Part shown: piece by piece, positions 16,761-26,461 of the stretch
How positions within the stretch are numbered: the stretch's first letter is position 1
How the letters are laid out: the number at the start of each line of letters is the position of its first letter
DNA from: Kitasatospora sp. NBC_00458
Lineage (GTDB): Bacteria > Actinomycetota > Actinomycetes > Streptomycetales > Streptomycetaceae
Reading direction: 5' to 3'
Assembly (NCBI RefSeq): GCF_036013975.1
Contig: NZ_CP107904.1
Span: 6,535,001-6,599,000, forward strand
DNA: 64,000 nucleotides
The notes under the pieces: generated by a model
What the model saw: the letters and a program-made list of their open reading frames with translations, nothing else
What the model was told of the DNA's origin: nothing
The model's database searches: none
Translations under genes and position numbers: made by a program

Positions 16761-17621
16761 ATGACCGAACCGCGCCGAAGCGCCCGCCGCCTGGTCCGCC
16801 GCTGGTGGCCGGTGGCCCTCGCGGTGCCGCTGGGTGCCGCCGCCGGCGCCGGGTACGCCGCCGTCGCCCACCCCTCGTACGCCGCCGACTCCTACGTGAT
16901 CGTGGTGGCGCAGAACCCGGGGGAGAGCGCCACGGCAGTCAACTTCGCCCAGGCGTACGGCCGGCTGGCCGGCCGGCCGCAGGTGCTCGCGGCGGCCGCC
17001 GCCGAGACCGGGCACGGCCGGTCCGAGCTGGAGGCCATGGTGCACGGCACCACCTCGCCGGACGCCCCCATGATCGAGATCACCGGCACCGGGGCGGACC
17101 CGCAGGAGGCCGTCCTGGCGGCCGACGCGGTGGCCCGCTCGCTGGTCGCCTTCGCCAACGGCAGCAGCAAGGAGACCGGCGTCCGGCTGGTCCCGCTCGC
17201 GGCCGCCGCCGAGCCCGACAAGCCGACCACCCCCTCGGCCGAGCTGGACGTGGCGGTCGGCGGCGCGGCCGGCGTCCTGATCGGCGCGCTGGTGATGATG
17301 ACCCGCCGCCGGCCCGGGTCCGCGGCGGACACCGGGTCCGGGACGGAGTCCGCCGCCGGGGCGGGCCCCGCCCCGGCCGCCCCGCGCCCGCGCGCCGCGG
17401 AGCCCCTGCCGGAGCCGGATCCGGCGCCCGCGGCCGCCGCGGAGGCCCGGCCCGAGGGCGGGGAGAAGGGCAGGGGCGGCGACAAGGCCGCGACCGGGGC
17501 CGGGGCCGAGGACGACCGCAAGGCCGGGGCCGGGGCGTCCCCGGCGTCCGGGCCCGCCGCCGGGGAGACCCCGGGCAAGTCGGAGAACAGGACCAAGACC
17601 GCCGCCGGGAGTGGACGATGA
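16761..17621 (+). CDS. Wzz/YveK-like polysaccharide chain-length protein
   Basis: A 286-residue protein with an N-terminal transmembrane helix (about 14-38), an extracytoplasmic domain of about 120 residues (ADSYVIVVAQNPGESATAVN) and a second helix (about 165-185), the topology of Wzz/capsular polysaccharide co-polymerases that set chain length. It lacks a fused BY-kinase and no tyrosine kinase gene is adjacent. The C-terminal ~95 residues are an unusual Pro/Ala/Glu then Gly/Lys/Asp-rich tail, predicted disordered and cytoplasmic. ATG 16761 follows AAGGAG by seven bases. The stop overlaps the acetyltransferase start by four bases. Confidence 0.7.
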   Translation: MTEPRRSARRLVRRWWPVALAVPLGAAAGAGYAAVAHPSYAADSYVIVVAQNPGESATAVNFAQAYGRLAGRPQVLAAAAAETGHGRSELEAMVHGTTSPDAPMIEITGTGADPQEAVLAADAVARSLVAFANGSSKETGVRLVPLAAAAEPDKPTTPSAELDVAVGGAAGVLIGALVMMTRRRPGSAADTGSGTESAAGAGPAPAAPRPRAAEPLPEPDPAPAAAAEARPEGGEKGRGGDKAATGAGAEDDRKAGAGASPASGPAAGETPGKSENRTKTAAGSGR

Positions 17622-18784
17622 GCACCGAGGCCGCCGCCCCGACCACCGGGTTCCCCGCCCAGGCCTGCGCCCCGCGCTGGACCACCGAGCTCCGCCGCGA
17701 GGACGACGCGCTCGACACCCTCGCCGAGGAGTGGGACGACCTGGTCACCCGCTGCCGGACCGCCACCTTCTTCCAGGCCGCCGTCTGGCAGCGCTCCTGG
17801 TGGCGCAACTACGGACGCCCCGGCGCCCTGCTGGTGGTCCTGGTCCGCCGGGACGGCCGGCTGGTCGGCGCGGGCGCGTTCCAGCGGCGCGGCGGCCCGC
17901 TGGGCGGCCTGACCGGGCTCGGCGCCGGACTGATCGACTTCACCGACGTCCTGCTCGACGACTCCTGCGCCGACCGGGCCGCCGCCGAGTTCGCCGCCGC
18001 GCTGCCGCTCACCCGGCCCTGGCACAGCCTGGACCTGCGCGAGGTCCACCCGGAGGCGGCCGTCCAGCGGGTCTTCGCGCACTGGCGCGGCCGGCGCAGG
18101 CGCTTCACCGACTCGCTCTGCCAGTACCTGCCGGCCGTCCCGATGGAGCAGCTGCTCAAGCGGGTGCCCGGCAAGACCGCCCAGCGCAGCCGGGTGAAGC
18201 TGCGGAAGATCGCCGAATCGGGCGTGGAGGTGCGGTCGACGCCGCCGGAGGAGGTGCCCGAGGCGCTGGCCGGGCTGCTGCGGCTGCACTTCCTGCAGTG
18301 GGCCGAGCGCGGCGTCACCGCGGAGCACCGCACCGAGCGGTTCGCCCGCCACCTGGACGAGTCGACCACCGGCCTGGTGGCGACCGGCCGGGCCGCGGTC
18401 CACCAGTACTGGCTGGACGGCGAGCTGGTCGCCGTCAACCTGCTGCTGCTCTGCCCGTCCTTCGGCGGCCTCTACCTGTACGGCGCGCACCCGAAGCTGC
18501 GCGAGCGGCTGGACATCGCCGGCCTGCTGTTCGGCGCGGCGCTGGACGAGACGCTCGACGCGGGCATCCCGGTGCTCGGCCTGCTGCGCGGCCAGGAGCC
18601 GTACAAGCAGCGCTGGCGGCCGGACGGGCTGCCCAACCAGCGGCTGCTGTTCGGCCCGCGGGGCCCGGCCCCGGCCGCGGCCGCCCGGGGCGGCGCGGTC
18701 CGTTCCCGGCAGGCCGCGGTGCGGGTGCTCAGCACTCGGATGCCGAAGCTGAAGGAGGCCCTGCTCGCCCGTCGCCGGCGCTGA
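17618..18784 (+). CDS. GNAT family acetyltransferase, BcsL/CelD-like
   Basis: A 388-residue protein of the CelD/BcsL-type acyltransferase group (Acetyltransf_6). Features are RTATFFQAAVWQRSWWRNYG near residue 50, a central basic stretch KTAQRSRVKLRKIAESGVEV typical of these double-GNAT-like enzymes, and GGLYLYGAHPKLRERLDIAG followed by YKQRWRPDGLPNQRLLFG. Relatives sit in cellulose and EPS clusters and are thought to acylate the polymer or precursor; the donor is unknown. It is the last gene of the EPS operon, overlapping the Wzz-like gene by four bases and convergent with the glycoside hydrolase 13 bases away. Confidence 0.8.
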   Translation: MSTEAAAPTTGFPAQACAPRWTTELRREDDALDTLAEEWDDLVTRCRTATFFQAAVWQRSWWRNYGRPGALLVVLVRRDGRLVGAGAFQRRGGPLGGLTGLGAGLIDFTDVLLDDSCADRAAAEFAAALPLTRPWHSLDLREVHPEAAVQRVFAHWRGRRRRFTDSLCQYLPAVPMEQLLKRVPGKTAQRSRVKLRKIAESGVEVRSTPPEEVPEALAGLLRLHFLQWAERGVTAEHRTERFARHLDESTTGLVATGRAAVHQYWLDGELVAVNLLLLCPSFGGLYLYGAHPKLRERLDIAGLLFGAALDETLDAGIPVLGLLRGQEPYKQRWRPDGLPNQRLLFGPRGPAPAAAARGGAVRSRQAAVRVLSTRMPKLKEALLARRRR

Positions 18785-18797
18785 ACCGGACACCCGC

Positions 18798-20105
18798 TCA
18801 GCGCCGTGCCGGTGCGGCGGCCGGTGACGGGCTCGGCGACGGTACCGCCGTGGCGGAGGGTCCCGCGGTCGCCGCCGCGGTCGCGGGAGCCGTCGCCGTC
18901 GCGGACGCCGTCGCGCCGGCCGTTCCGGAGGCCGCAGCGGTGGGGGAGGCCGGAGCGGTGGGGGAGCCGGCGGCGGTGGCCGAGGGGGCGGACGGGGCCG
19001 GCGGTGCGGACGGCATCGCCGGCGCCTCCGGTGCCGGGGGCGCGGCCGCCGCCGGGGCCGGGGCCGGCGCCCCCTGGGAGCCGGCCATCAGCTGACGGAA
19101 CCGGGCGCTGGAGCGCGGGTTCCGGTCGCACTGCCAGAAGCCGTGCGGGCAGTAGTCGGTGACGGTCTGGTACGCGGTGTCGTGGGTGCGGATCCACTCC
19201 ACCATCCGCTGCACGAACTCCGGGTTGTCGCCGTTGCGGAACAGCCCCCACTCCGGGTACGAGACCGGCTTGCCGCGCTTGGCCGCGAACTCCACCTGGT
19301 CCTGCAGCCCGTAGGGCTCGTGCACGTAGTCGTCGAAGGAGCCGCCGGCGGGCTGGTCGTAGCTGTCCATGCCGATGATGTCGACCACGTCGTCGCCCGG
19401 GTAGCACTTGGTCCACGGGATCGCGTCGAGCCCCCGGTTGGGCGTGAAGTCGAAGCGGAACCGCTGCCCGGGCACCGACCGCATCACCGTGACGATCCGC
19501 CGCCAGTAGGTCTTCCAGGCGGCCGGGTCGGGCTTGCAGCGGTGGGTGTAGGTGACGCCGTTCATCTCCCAGCCGAGGGTGAGCACGGTGTCCGCGCCGC
19601 CGAGCGCCACCAGCCGGCGGGCCAGCTTGAGGAAGTGCCGGTCGAAGTCCCCGCGCGCGCCCTGGGCGAGCAGCTTCGCCACCTCGCCGTCCGGCACGTT
19701 CGCCTCGTTGGGGACCAGCATCGGCACCCCGAGGATGAGCATCCGGGACGGGTCGGCCAGCCGCCACTGCGACCACATGCCGAGCACCATCGGCTCGCCC
19801 TCGACGTCCGCCCAGCCGTTGCCCGCCAGGTAGGTGTGGCCGACCTGGAGGTTCGCGTTGTTCAGCCACTGGGCGTAGCGCCCGATCTGCGGGATGTACC
19901 GGTCCCAGGAGCCGACGAAGGCGCCGAACGGCGGCTCGTGCTTCGGCCGCTGGACGACCGGTCGCGGGGCGGCGCCGCGGGGCGAGATGGCGTCGGAGGA
20001 GAGCGCGTGCCGTTCGGTCTGGCTCAGCGGCGTGCCGGCGGGAACGCTGGCGGTGGTGAGCAGCAGCAGGGCGGCGGCGGCCAGCGCCAGGCGGCCGAAT
20101 CGCAT
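18798..20105 (-). CDS. Secreted glycoside hydrolase, GH26-like
   Basis: A 435-residue exported (beta/alpha)8-barrel hydrolase. Residues 1-24 are a signal peptide (MRFGRLALAAAALLLLTTAS). The catalytic domain (about 55-335) begins GAFVGSWD and carries LGWEMNGVTYTH, with Glu as probable acid/base, and VSYPEWGLFRNGD, with Glu as probable nucleophile, matching the spacing and context of GH26-type mannanase/endoglycanase barrels. The C-terminal ~90 residues are an Ala/Thr/Pro/Ser-rich low-complexity tail without a sorting signal. ATG 20105 follows GAGGAGAG. Facing the EPS operon, it may trim or release the polymer made there, or loosen biofilm; that is inference from position. Confidence 0.8.
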   Translation of the reverse strand: MRFGRLALAAAALLLLTTASVPAGTPLSQTERHALSSDAISPRGAAPRPVVQRPKHEPPFGAFVGSWDRYIPQIGRYAQWLNNANLQVGHTYLAGNGWADVEGEPMVLGMWSQWRLADPSRMLILGVPMLVPNEANVPDGEVAKLLAQGARGDFDRHFLKLARRLVALGGADTVLTLGWEMNGVTYTHRCKPDPAAWKTYWRRIVTVMRSVPGQRFRFDFTPNRGLDAIPWTKCYPGDDVVDIIGMDSYDQPAGGSFDDYVHEPYGLQDQVEFAAKRGKPVSYPEWGLFRNGDNPEFVQRMVEWIRTHDTAYQTVTDYCPHGFWQCDRNPRSSARFRQLMAGSQGAPAPAPAAAAPPAPEAPAMPSAPPAPSAPSATAAGSPTAPASPTAAASGTAGATASATATAPATAAATAGPSATAVPSPSPSPAAAPARR

Positions 20106-20467
20106 GGTCTCTCCTCGGGCGGGGGCCTCGGGCAGGGCGGGGCGGGAGGGCGACGCAGCGTGGTGCCCCCATCGCCGACAGTAGGCCCGCGAGGCGGAGG
20201 AAAAGCCGAATGTCACCCTAAAGTGGGCGGTATTCGAACGCCGTCCGGCGGTGTGCCGTGTATCACCTCTGTAACAGTCCCGGTGCGCCGGGGAGCCCTA
20301 CCGCCGCGGCCCGCCCGGGCGGTGGCGGGGGCGTCACCGGGCCCGACGGCGCAGGTCGGTGGGCGGCGCCCGCCGGACGGCGCGAAACCGGCCGGCGGGG
20401 TTCCGCCGTCCGGCCCTACGGGGAAGTCCGGCTGACTCGCGCGGGCGGTGAAAGGTACGCTCCGCCC
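20106..20467. promoter_or_regulatory. Divergent promoter region, hydrolase / PQQ-like protein
   Basis: A 362-bp gap. Toward the plus-strand gene, CTGACT (20432-20437), an 18-bp spacer and TACGCT (20456-20461) form a good promoter, with GTG six bases later. The rest, including an AT-richer patch around 20205-20280, should hold the hydrolase promoter. I see no gene. Confidence 0.5.
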
Positions 20468-21406
20468 GTGTCCTGGAAGTCGCGCGCCCTCAGCCCCCGA
20501 TCGATCCTGCCTGCCCTGGCGGTGCTGCTGGTCCTTGTGGCGGGTGCGGCCGCGCACGCCAACAAGCCCGTCCCGTTCGGCGACCGGGTGGCCGCGCCGG
20601 GAGCCACCGGCGCCCCGGACGCGAGCCCGGACGCCGTGCGGACGCTGGACGCGGCGGACCTCGAACTGAAGGTCGGGCCGGGCCTGGAGGCGTACCACAA
20701 GGCCACCGGGGAGCACGCCTGGTCCTACCAGCGGGAGGGCGCCACCGCGCTCTACCTGTCGATGGCGGGGGAGAGCGCCGTGGTCGTCTGGGACGACGGC
20801 CTGGTGACCTCCGTGCGCCCCGGCGACCACGCGGTGCGCTGGCACCGCGCGGTGCCCGGCCTGGCCGACTGGCTGCGCGGCGACGGCGAGCCGGGCGCCG
20901 ACAAGCGCACCGAGGAGCAGCGCAAGCAGCTCGCGACCGAGCGGGCGGCCGCCTCGCTGCGCACGGTCCAGCAGTCCGCGCCCTGGGTCGCGGTGGTCAC
21001 GCCCAACCTGACGATGGGCTTCCGGGACGCCGACGGCGACCTGCGCTACAACTCCAAGCCGGCCGGCAACTGCGTCTACGACCCGACCCGCACGGTGGCC
21101 ACCGACTTCGCGGTGCTGGTTCCGCGCAGCTGCTCCAACAGCACCGGCCAGCCGGTCTCGGGCGGGATCTCCGGCTACCGCCTGGACAGCACCGGCTGGC
21201 AGCTCAACGCCGGCCCGGGCGCCTCGATGAAGGCGCTGGACGGCCACCGGGTGCTGATCTCGGACGGACCGATCGTCGCGCCCAAGGTCTTCGACACCCG
21301 GGCGGCCGCCCCCGAGGCGGCCTGCGGCAGCCCGGCCGAGCCGTTCGCCGCCGTCCGCCCGGAGGGCAGCTGTGCGGCTCCGGCGGACGGGCGGCAGCCC
21401 CGGTAG
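20468..21406 (+). CDS. Secreted or membrane-anchored PQQ-like protein of unknown function
   Basis: A 312-residue protein not assigned to a named family with confidence. An N-terminal hydrophobic segment (about 13-35, ILPALAVLLVLVAGAAAHA) could be a signal peptide or anchor. The rest contains beta-strand repeats such as GLEAYHKATGEHAWSYQREG and GLVTSVRPGDHAVRWHRAVPG, resembling blades of PQQ-like beta-propellers, and two or three Cys that could form disulphides (GNCVYDP, PRSCSNS). A shortened propeller or a wall-associated sensor is possible. GTG 20468 is chosen because TACGCT lies six bases upstream with CTGACT at the right distance, predicting a leaderless message. Confidence 0.6.
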   Translation: MSWKSRALSPRSILPALAVLLVLVAGAAAHANKPVPFGDRVAAPGATGAPDASPDAVRTLDAADLELKVGPGLEAYHKATGEHAWSYQREGATALYLSMAGESAVVVWDDGLVTSVRPGDHAVRWHRAVPGLADWLRGDGEPGADKRTEEQRKQLATERAAASLRTVQQSAPWVAVVTPNLTMGFRDADGDLRYNSKPAGNCVYDPTRTVATDFAVLVPRSCSNSTGQPVSGGISGYRLDSTGWQLNAGPGASMKALDGHRVLISDGPIVAPKVFDTRAAAPEAACGSPAEPFAAVRPEGSCAAPADGRQPR

Positions 21407-21462
21407 CCGGGCTTCCGGTTACCCCCGGCCGGTAATCCTCCGGGCCCGCTCGCGCGGCCCGG

Positions 21463-21476
21463 TAGACTTGCCGCCA
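21463..21476 (+). promoter_or_regulatory. -10 box of the ABC-F leader transcript
   Basis: TAGACT (21463-21468) lies seven bases before ATG 21476, so the transcript would start at the leader-peptide start codon, about 142 nt upstream of the ABC-F gene. Confidence 0.5.
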
Positions 21477-21499
21477 TGGCTGTTCTCTCCGGGCACTAG
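21476..21499 (+). CDS. Putative leader peptide MAVLSGH upstream of the ABC-F gene
   Basis: ATG GCT GTT CTC TCC GGG CAC TAG: a seven-residue ORF directly at the predicted transcription start. It is followed by about 118 nt of highly structured G/C-rich leader before the ABC-F start. Short leader ORFs controlling ABC-F ribosome-protection genes by ribosome stalling or attenuation are known in Bacillus and other Gram-positives; here the role is inference from position and promoter spacing. Confidence 0.45.
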   Translation: MAVLSGH

Positions 21500-21617
21500 C
21501 GGGCGAGCGGCGCCGCGCCCGCGCGGTCCGCCGACCCTCCGCCGACGCCCCTTCCCCGCCGTCCCGGCCCGTGCCCCGTCCGGGCGCCCGCCCACGTCCC
21601 AGGAGTAGTCCCCAGCC

Positions 21618-23216
<1,599 letters not shown>

Positions 23217-23673
23217 TCCGCCGGCGCGGTCCTTCGGCCGGATTCGCCGGCCCGATTCGCCGACCCGATCCTTCGGCCTGATCCCGCAGGCCCCCCCGTT
23301 GCCCGGTCGCCCGTACGGACGGCCGGGCATCGCTTTGTTCGTCCGGCCGGAACTAGACGTTCCATCCGCTTTCTGGACCAGGAAAACTAGTCCCTTCGGC
23401 GTGTCCGGGAATGAAGAGGTCCTGTATTCCGTTTGAGGAGCTCCCGTTAGCCCATCGCTCGATCGTGGCCGGGGCGACGCTGCTGATCAGCTCTTTCTCG
23501 CCGGACGGCGGTATCCGACCGGGGGCGTGCACTCTGCGTGAGCGCCCTTGTGCGCTCGGATCACCACCGAAGGACCGCGCATTCCCGACATGGACCTTGT
23601 CGAATGGGTGGCCAGGACGCGGTGGATGGGTGATCATGGGAATCTGACCGAGCAACGCTACGAGGAGGCACGG
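23217..23673. other. Intergenic region, 457 bp
   Basis: The first part (23217-23320) consists of short imperfect repeats of GATTCGCCGGCC/GATCCTTCGGCC type, possibly containing the ABC-F terminator. The segment 23340-23440 is AT-richer, with GGAAC-TAGAC-GTTCC (23349-23363) and a second ACTAG box, and is the likely promoter region of the HTH gene. Open frames here have poor codon usage (one includes a TTA) and I do not call them. Confidence 0.45.
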
Positions 23674-23907
23674 GTGGCCGAGACTCTGAAAAAGGGCAGC
23701 CGGGTGACCGGTGCCGCGCGTGAGAAGCTCGCGGCCGATCTCAAGAAGAAGTACGACTCCGGGGCGAGCATTCGCGCTCTCGCGGAGGAGACCGGTCGCT
23801 CGTACGGCTTCGTGCACCGGATGCTGAGCGAGTCCGGAGTGATCCTCCGGGGCCGCGGCGGTGCCACGCGGGGCAAGAACAAAGCTACTGCCGGGGCAGG
23901 TTCCTGA
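23674..23907 (+). CDS. Small helix-turn-helix protein
   Basis: A 77-residue basic protein. Residues about 17-60 form a helix-turn-helix: REKLAADLKKKYDSGASIRA followed by LAEETGRSYGFVHRMLSESG, similar to the resolvase/Hin-type or MarR-like recognition segment used by small actinobacterial HTH proteins. The N terminus (AETLKKGSRVTG) and the C-terminal basic tail (RGRGGATRGKNKA) suggest strong DNA or nucleoid binding. GTG 23674 has GAGGAGG five bases upstream; upstream in-frame codons look non-coding. It sits between the ABC-F and enoyl-CoA hydratase genes. No target can be named. Confidence 0.75.
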   Translation: MAETLKKGSRVTGAAREKLAADLKKKYDSGASIRALAEETGRSYGFVHRMLSESGVILRGRGGATRGKNKATAGAGS

Positions 23908-24129
23908 CGCTCCGTCAGTCAACGGACGGATGACTCGGCGGCAGGGCGCCGACCGGGGAGACGACTGAGGATCGTCCTCCCCCGGTCAGGGCGGACCGGC
24001 CGCCGATCGTCATGTCCGCGACCGGCGCGCGGCGCGCTCGTCCACCCCCTTCGCGCAGCCCCCTGCCGCCGTCCCGCCAGTTTTGTTACTCTCCGGTAGC
24101 CAAGCACTCTCGCCACCGGAGGTCCCCTC

Positions 24130-24936
24130 ATGACCGCGCCCGCCGCCGATCCGCAGACCCCGAGCCGGGAGCAGGACGGCGTCCGCCTGGAGATCGACGG
24201 CGCCCTCGCCGTCGTCACCCTCTGTCAGCCCAAACGGCGCAACGCCCAGTCGCCCGCCCTGTGGCGCGCCCTGGCCGCCGTCGGCCGCGACCTGCCCGGC
24301 ACCGTCCGCGTGGTGCTGCTCCGCGCCGAGGGCGTTTCCTTCTCGGCCGGCCTCGACCGCGCGATGTTCACCCCCGAGGGGATCCCCGGCGAACCCAGCT
24401 TCCTCCAGCTGGCGGCCTCGGAGCCCGAGGAGCTCGACGGGACCATCGCCGGCTACCAGGAGGCCTTCACCTGGTGGCGCCGCCCCGACCTGGTCACCAT
24501 CGCCGCCGTCCAGGGCCACGCCGTCGGCGCCGGCTTCCAACTGGCCCTCGGCTGTGACCTGCGGGTGGTCGCCGACGACGTCCAGTTCTCCATGAAGGAG
24601 ACCTCGCTCGGCCTCGTCCCCGACCTCGCCGGCACCAAGCCGCTCACCGAACTCGTCGGCTACGCCCGGGCGCTGGAGATCTGCGCGACCGGACGCTGGG
24701 TCGGGGCCGAGGAGGCCACCGCGACCGGCCTGGCCAACCTGGCCGTCCCCGCCGACGAGCTGGAGGCCGCCGCCCGCGACCTCGCCGCCGCGCTGCTCGC
24801 CGCGCCGCGCAGCGCCGTGATCGAGACCAAGGCCCTGCTCCAGGGCGCCGGCGGCCGCTCCTACGACGAGCAGCGCTCGGCCGAACGGGCGGCCCAGGCC
24901 CGCCGGCTGCGGGACCTCGCGGGCATCGGCGACTGA
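24130..24936 (+). CDS. Enoyl-CoA hydratase/isomerase family protein
   Basis: A 268-residue crotonase-fold protein. Landmarks are VVTLCQPKRRNAQSPALWRA near the N terminus, the oxyanion-hole segment VSFSAGLDRAMF, the second AVQGHAVGAGFQLALGCDLR (glycine-rich HA-VGAGF turn), and the C-terminal helices. Typical hydratases have two Glu; here DLRVVADDVQFSMKETSLGL includes a Glu at the usual second position, so hydratase or related CoA chemistry is plausible. ATG 24130 follows GGAGG by eight bases. Three bases beyond the stop begins a long terminator whose apex is interrupted by an IS30-family element. Confidence 0.85.
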   Translation: MTAPAADPQTPSREQDGVRLEIDGALAVVTLCQPKRRNAQSPALWRALAAVGRDLPGTVRVVLLRAEGVSFSAGLDRAMFTPEGIPGEPSFLQLAASEPEELDGTIAGYQEAFTWWRRPDLVTIAAVQGHAVGAGFQLALGCDLRVVADDVQFSMKETSLGLVPDLAGTKPLTELVGYARALEICATGRWVGAEEATATGLANLAVPADELEAAARDLAAALLAAPRSAVIETKALLQGAGGRSYDEQRSAERAAQARRLRDLAGIGD

Positions 24937-24981
24937 CCACCGTCGGGTACGACGAGGGCCCGGTCCCAGGGGACTCCCCCC

Positions 24982-25008
24982 TTGGGTTCTAACGGTCCTC
25001 GCAACACC
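24982..25008 (+). repeat. Left terminal inverted repeat of the IS30 element
   Basis: 27 bp, outer end TTGGGTTCTAACGG, inner end TCGCAACACC. It pairs with 26435-26461 with four mismatches. Confidence 0.75.
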
Positions 25009-25016
25009 CGTGATCG

Positions 25017-26426
25017 ATGGGAGTTGCGGGGACCGTGGGCGTTGGACGCGATGATCTTTCGGGGTTGAGGGAGCGTTTCCTTGCGCGGCTGGATGCCGTG
25101 GGGAACGTGACCGTGGTGGCGCGTGAGCTGGGGATGAACCGGAACACCGCCTTCGGCTGGGCCCGGAAGGCCGGACAGAGCTCGGTGCGCCTGCCACGGC
25201 GGCACCCCGGGCGCGACGAGTACGAGCGGCTCCGGGCCGGGGGTGTCGCGCGTCAGGAGGCGGCCCGGCGGGTCGGTGTGAGCGAGCGCACGGCCAGGGA
25301 CTGGGACCAGGGCGTCAAGAAGAGTGCCATGACGCGGACCTATCCCGACGGCCGCCGTGTCGACTACGCCACCGGGACCGTCACGATGTGCGGTGTGACC
25401 ACGGCACCAGTGGGCCTGACGGCCCTGGAACAGCAACTGCACCCGAGGTTCCTGACACTGGCCGAGCGCGAACGGATACGGGATCTCCAGGCACTCGGTC
25501 AGTCGTTGCGGGCGATCGGACGTGCCCTGGGGAGGCCGGCGAGCACGGTCAAGCGGGAGATCGACGCGAACTCGGGCAGCAAGGGATACCAGCCCTACGC
25601 GGCCCACCGGGCGGCCGCCGCACGCAGGCCCCGGCCCAAGGAGCGCAAGCTGCTGCGCGAGGGACGACTGCGCGGCTTCGTGCAGGACAGACTGCGCGTC
25701 CGGTGGTCACCGGAACAGATCTGCCACGCTCTACCGACGGAGCATCCCGACGACGAGAGCATGCGGGTGAGCGTGGAAACGATCTACCAGGCGCTGTACT
25801 TCCAGGCCCGTGGCGGCCTGAAACGGGAAGTACAGGCAGCCGTCCGCTCCGGCCGGACCCGCCGCAAACCCCGCCGCGACCCCGAGCGGCGCACCCCGCG
25901 GTTCATCGACCCGATGGTGATGATCAGCGACCGACCCGCCGACGTCGAGGACCGGGCCGTGCCCGGTCACTGGGAAGGGGACCTGATCATCGGCGCGGGC
26001 GGCCGCTCCGCGATCGCCACCCTGGTCGAGCGCAGCACCCGTTACACCATGCTGGTCCACCTGCCGGGCGGTGCCCACGACGCCGAGACCGTCCGCGACG
26101 GCCTCGTCCGCACCATCCAGACCCTGCCCGCCCACCTGCGCGGCTCCCTCACCTGGGACCAGGGCGGCGAGATGGCACGCCACAGGCAGTTCACCATGGC
26201 CACCGGCATGCCCGTCTACTTCTGCGACCCCGCCTCACCCTGGCAACGCGGTTCGAACGAGAACACGAACGGGCTCCTGCGGCAGTACTTCCCGAAGGGA
26301 ACCGACCTCAGCCCGCACAGCCCCGAAGACCTCGAACACGTCGCCCAAGAACTCAACGGCCGCCCACGCAAGACGCTCGGCTGGGATACCCCAGCCGAGC
26401 GTCTACGTGATCTACTCACCACCTAA
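25017..26426 (+). CDS. IS30-family transposase
   Basis: A 469-residue DDE transposase. The N-terminal ~110 residues contain one HTH (VTVVARELGMNRNTAFGWAR) and a second (VARQEAARRVGVSERTARDW); the IS30 HTH region follows at LTLAERERIRDLQALGQSLRAIGRAL. The catalytic core carries GHWEGDLIIGAG (first Asp), SLTWDQGGEMARH (second Asp) and PWQRGSNENTNGLLRQYFPK (Glu and the IS30 signature). The frame is open throughout, so the element may be active. ATG 25017 starts eight bases inside the left terminal repeat. Confidence 0.93.
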   Translation: MGVAGTVGVGRDDLSGLRERFLARLDAVGNVTVVARELGMNRNTAFGWARKAGQSSVRLPRRHPGRDEYERLRAGGVARQEAARRVGVSERTARDWDQGVKKSAMTRTYPDGRRVDYATGTVTMCGVTTAPVGLTALEQQLHPRFLTLAERERIRDLQALGQSLRAIGRALGRPASTVKREIDANSGSKGYQPYAAHRAAAARRPRPKERKLLREGRLRGFVQDRLRVRWSPEQICHALPTEHPDDESMRVSVETIYQALYFQARGGLKREVQAAVRSGRTRRKPRRDPERRTPRFIDPMVMISDRPADVEDRAVPGHWEGDLIIGAGGRSAIATLVERSTRYTMLVHLPGGAHDAETVRDGLVRTIQTLPAHLRGSLTWDQGGEMARHRQFTMATGMPVYFCDPASPWQRGSNENTNGLLRQYFPKGTDLSPHSPEDLEHVAQELNGRPRKTLGWDTPAERLRDLLTT

Positions 26427-26434
26427 AACCAAGT

Positions 26435-26461
26435 GGTGTTGCGACGACCCCTTGAACCCAA
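26435..26461 (-). repeat. Right terminal inverted repeat of the IS30 element
   Basis: 27 bp, reverse complement of the left repeat with four mismatches. It lies eight bases after the transposase TAA. Confidence 0.75.

Noticed and set aside
23411..23647. 78-codon plus-strand frame between the ABC-F and HTH genes
   Set aside because: Poor third-position GC, contains a TTA, no ribosome site and no recognisable protein features; more likely promoter DNA.
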